A model generated the notes under the pieces. That model saw only the letters and a list, made by a program, of their open reading frames with translations, did not search any database and was not told the DNA's origin. 64,000 nucleotides of DNA, taken from JBOICV01 sp050740255 (GTDB lineage Bacteria > Pseudomonadota > Gammaproteobacteria > Nevskiales > JBOICV01). The stretch covers positions 4,175-68,174 of the forward strand of contig JBOICV010000139.1 of the NCBI GenBank assembly GCA_050740255.1. Reading direction: 5' to 3'. The translations under genes were made by a program, and so were the position numbers. Below, in pieces: positions 63,088-64,000 of this stretch. Numbering within the stretch: the first letter of the stretch is position 1; each line of letters starts with the position of its first letter.

Positions 63088-63432
63088 ATGCGACCGCTGA
63101 AGGCATCACACCTCGCACACACCCACGCGATTTCATCGACTGACATGCGGCGTGACTTCGGCGAGATCGGCCGCAAGACCGAAGAGGGACCGCTCGCGGT
63201 CACGGTCTATGGCGAGCCGCGTTACGTGCTGCTCAAGGCTGAGCAATATGATCGTCTGGTTGGCAACGCGGTAGACCCCATTGACCAGCTCAGTGCGCAG
63301 TTCGACCAGATGGTGGCCCAGATGCAAACACCGGCGGCGCAGGCTGCGGCCAAGCGCCTGTTCACCGCATTCCCAGCGGAGTTCTCCAAGGTACACAAGG
63401 CGGCCCGGCGGCGGCGTACGGTCGGCATTTAA
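63088..63432 (+). CDS. Phd/YefM-type antitoxin
   Basis: 114 residues; N-terminal DNA-binding half with DMRRDFGEIGRKTEEGPLAVTVYGEPRYVLLKAEQYDRL motif order, characteristic of Phd/YefM. The C-terminal part (about 65-114) is basic and may bind the downstream toxin. It is 13 bp upstream of the zeta-like gene. Confidence 0.83.
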   Translation: MRPLKASHLAHTHAISSTDMRRDFGEIGRKTEEGPLAVTVYGEPRYVLLKAEQYDRLVGNAVDPIDQLSAQFDQMVAQMQTPAAQAAAKRLFTAFPAEFSKVHKAARRRRTVGI

Positions 63433-63445
63433 GACGGGCTGATCG

Positions 63446-64000
63446 GTGCGCCCGGCCCGCATCGTCGTCCTCGCCGGCGTCAATGGCGCCGGCAAGAGCA
63501 GCGTCCTGGGCGAAATGCTGGTTGCGGCTGGCATTCCCTTCTTCAACCCCGACGCCCAAACGCGCAGCCTCCTGCAGCGGCGCCCGGAACTGGTGCCAGA
63601 TCAGGCTAACTCGATGATCTGGCAAGTGATGGTGACGCGACTGGAGCGCGCGATCGCCGAGCAGTCATCCTTCTTCTTCGAAACCACTCTGGGTGCGCAC
63701 ACGATTCCTCGCCTGCTAGCGCAGGCTGCGGACAGCGGCACGGCGGTGGAGCTTGCCTTTGTCGGGCTTTCCGGTCCGGAGCTCCATATCCAGCGAGTCG
63801 CCGCGCGGGTGGCGGCAGGTGGCCACGACATTCCGGAAGCGAAGATCCGCGAGCGCTATGTGAACAGTATGCGCAACCTCGTGCAACTGATTCCGAAGCT
63901 CACCACTCTGAGGGTTTTCGACAACTCACAGGATCGGGACGCCGGTGATCCGGTGTCACTGGTCGAGATCGTGGATCAACGCTTGGTTGCTTGGCGCCCG
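63446..64000 (+). CDS. Zeta-toxin-like kinase (partial, runs off window)
   Basis: 185 residues visible from GTG 63446. Walker A GVNGAGKSS, then FNPDAQTRSLL, SSFFFETTLGAHTIPRL and HDIPEAKIRERY, as in zeta/PezT-like P-loop kinases that phosphorylate UDP-N-acetylamino sugars. The C-terminus is beyond the edge. No epsilon antitoxin is seen; the upstream partner is Phd-like. Confidence 0.82.
   Translation, partial: MRPARIVVLAGVNGAGKSSVLGEMLVAAGIPFFNPDAQTRSLLQRRPELVPDQANSMIWQVMVTRLERAIAEQSSFFFETTLGAHTIPRLLAQAADSGTAVELAFVGLSGPELHIQRVAARVAAGGHDIPEAKIRERYVNSMRNLVQLIPKLTTLRVFDNSQDRDAGDPVSLVEIVDQRLVAWRP

Overview
The window is GC-rich, densely coded chromosome of a Gram-negative bacterium, most likely an environmental gammaproteobacterium. 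Support for the class comes from conserved gene order: clpS-clpA, infA, aat, ftsK-lolA-rarA-crcB-serS, xseB-ispA-dxs and parE-parC, plus the epmA/efp/epmB system. LPS genes (Kdo hydroxylase, GT9 heptosyltransferase-like), a secretin and OmpA/LolA proteins confirm an outer membrane. I cannot place it below class.

Layout. 1-5.4 kb (minus): part of a type II secretion locus (an HR-domain inner membrane protein, gspC, gspD, gspE, and the start of an unidentified exported protein cut by the window edge). 5.5-16.6 kb: housekeeping genes ending in serS, a strong bidirectional terminator and an OmpA-type lipoprotein. 16.7-25.3 kb (plus): a nitrate assimilation cluster consisting of a NarK-type transporter, NirB, a NirD-FAD reductase fusion and NasA. 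Both narK and nirB are preceded by close matches to the sigma-54 consensus, suggesting nitrogen (RpoN/NtrC) control. 25.2-32.9 kb (minus): a long operon-like run of cysI, a DUF934 gene, mobA, moaA, moaD, moaE, moaC-moaB fusion, moeA and an exported esterase. 33-37.1 kb: cysB, a TauE/SafE exporter, an APS-reductase-type cysH and cysG. These blocks fit together: moa/moe/mob supply molybdenum cofactor for NasA, CysG supplies siroheme for NirB and CysI, and CysB probably controls the sulfur genes.

37.1-40 kb is the accessory patch: dispersed palindromic repeats, a membrane-anchored NUC1-type nuclease, and a complete IS3-family element (38408-39680, 3-bp target duplication) sitting inside a small GIY-YIG-type gene whose frame can be rebuilt across the target site. 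40-56 kb: dxs, a MITE-like element, ispA, xseB, parE, parC, htpX, a degenerate FimX-like c-di-GMP protein, epmB/efp/epmA, psd, a PCu(A)C copper chaperone and a Sco protein. 55.4-61.5 kb: prmB, aroC, an MFS transporter, an LPS pair (GT9 and Kdo hydroxylase), queC and tRNA-Lys(UUU). 61.6-64 kb: a class VIII esterase/beta-lactamase-like protein and, at the edge, a Phd/YefM-type antitoxin paired with a zeta-toxin-like kinase.

The most unusual features are small palindromic repeats that have entered genes: two lie in frame inside nasA, one supplies the last codons and stop of moaE, and one contains the psd stop codon. Also notable are the sigma-54-driven nitrate cluster with its NirD-reductase fusion, and the Phd/zeta pair with a palindromic operator between its -35 and -10 boxes. 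I found no CRISPR array, no rRNA and no prophage.
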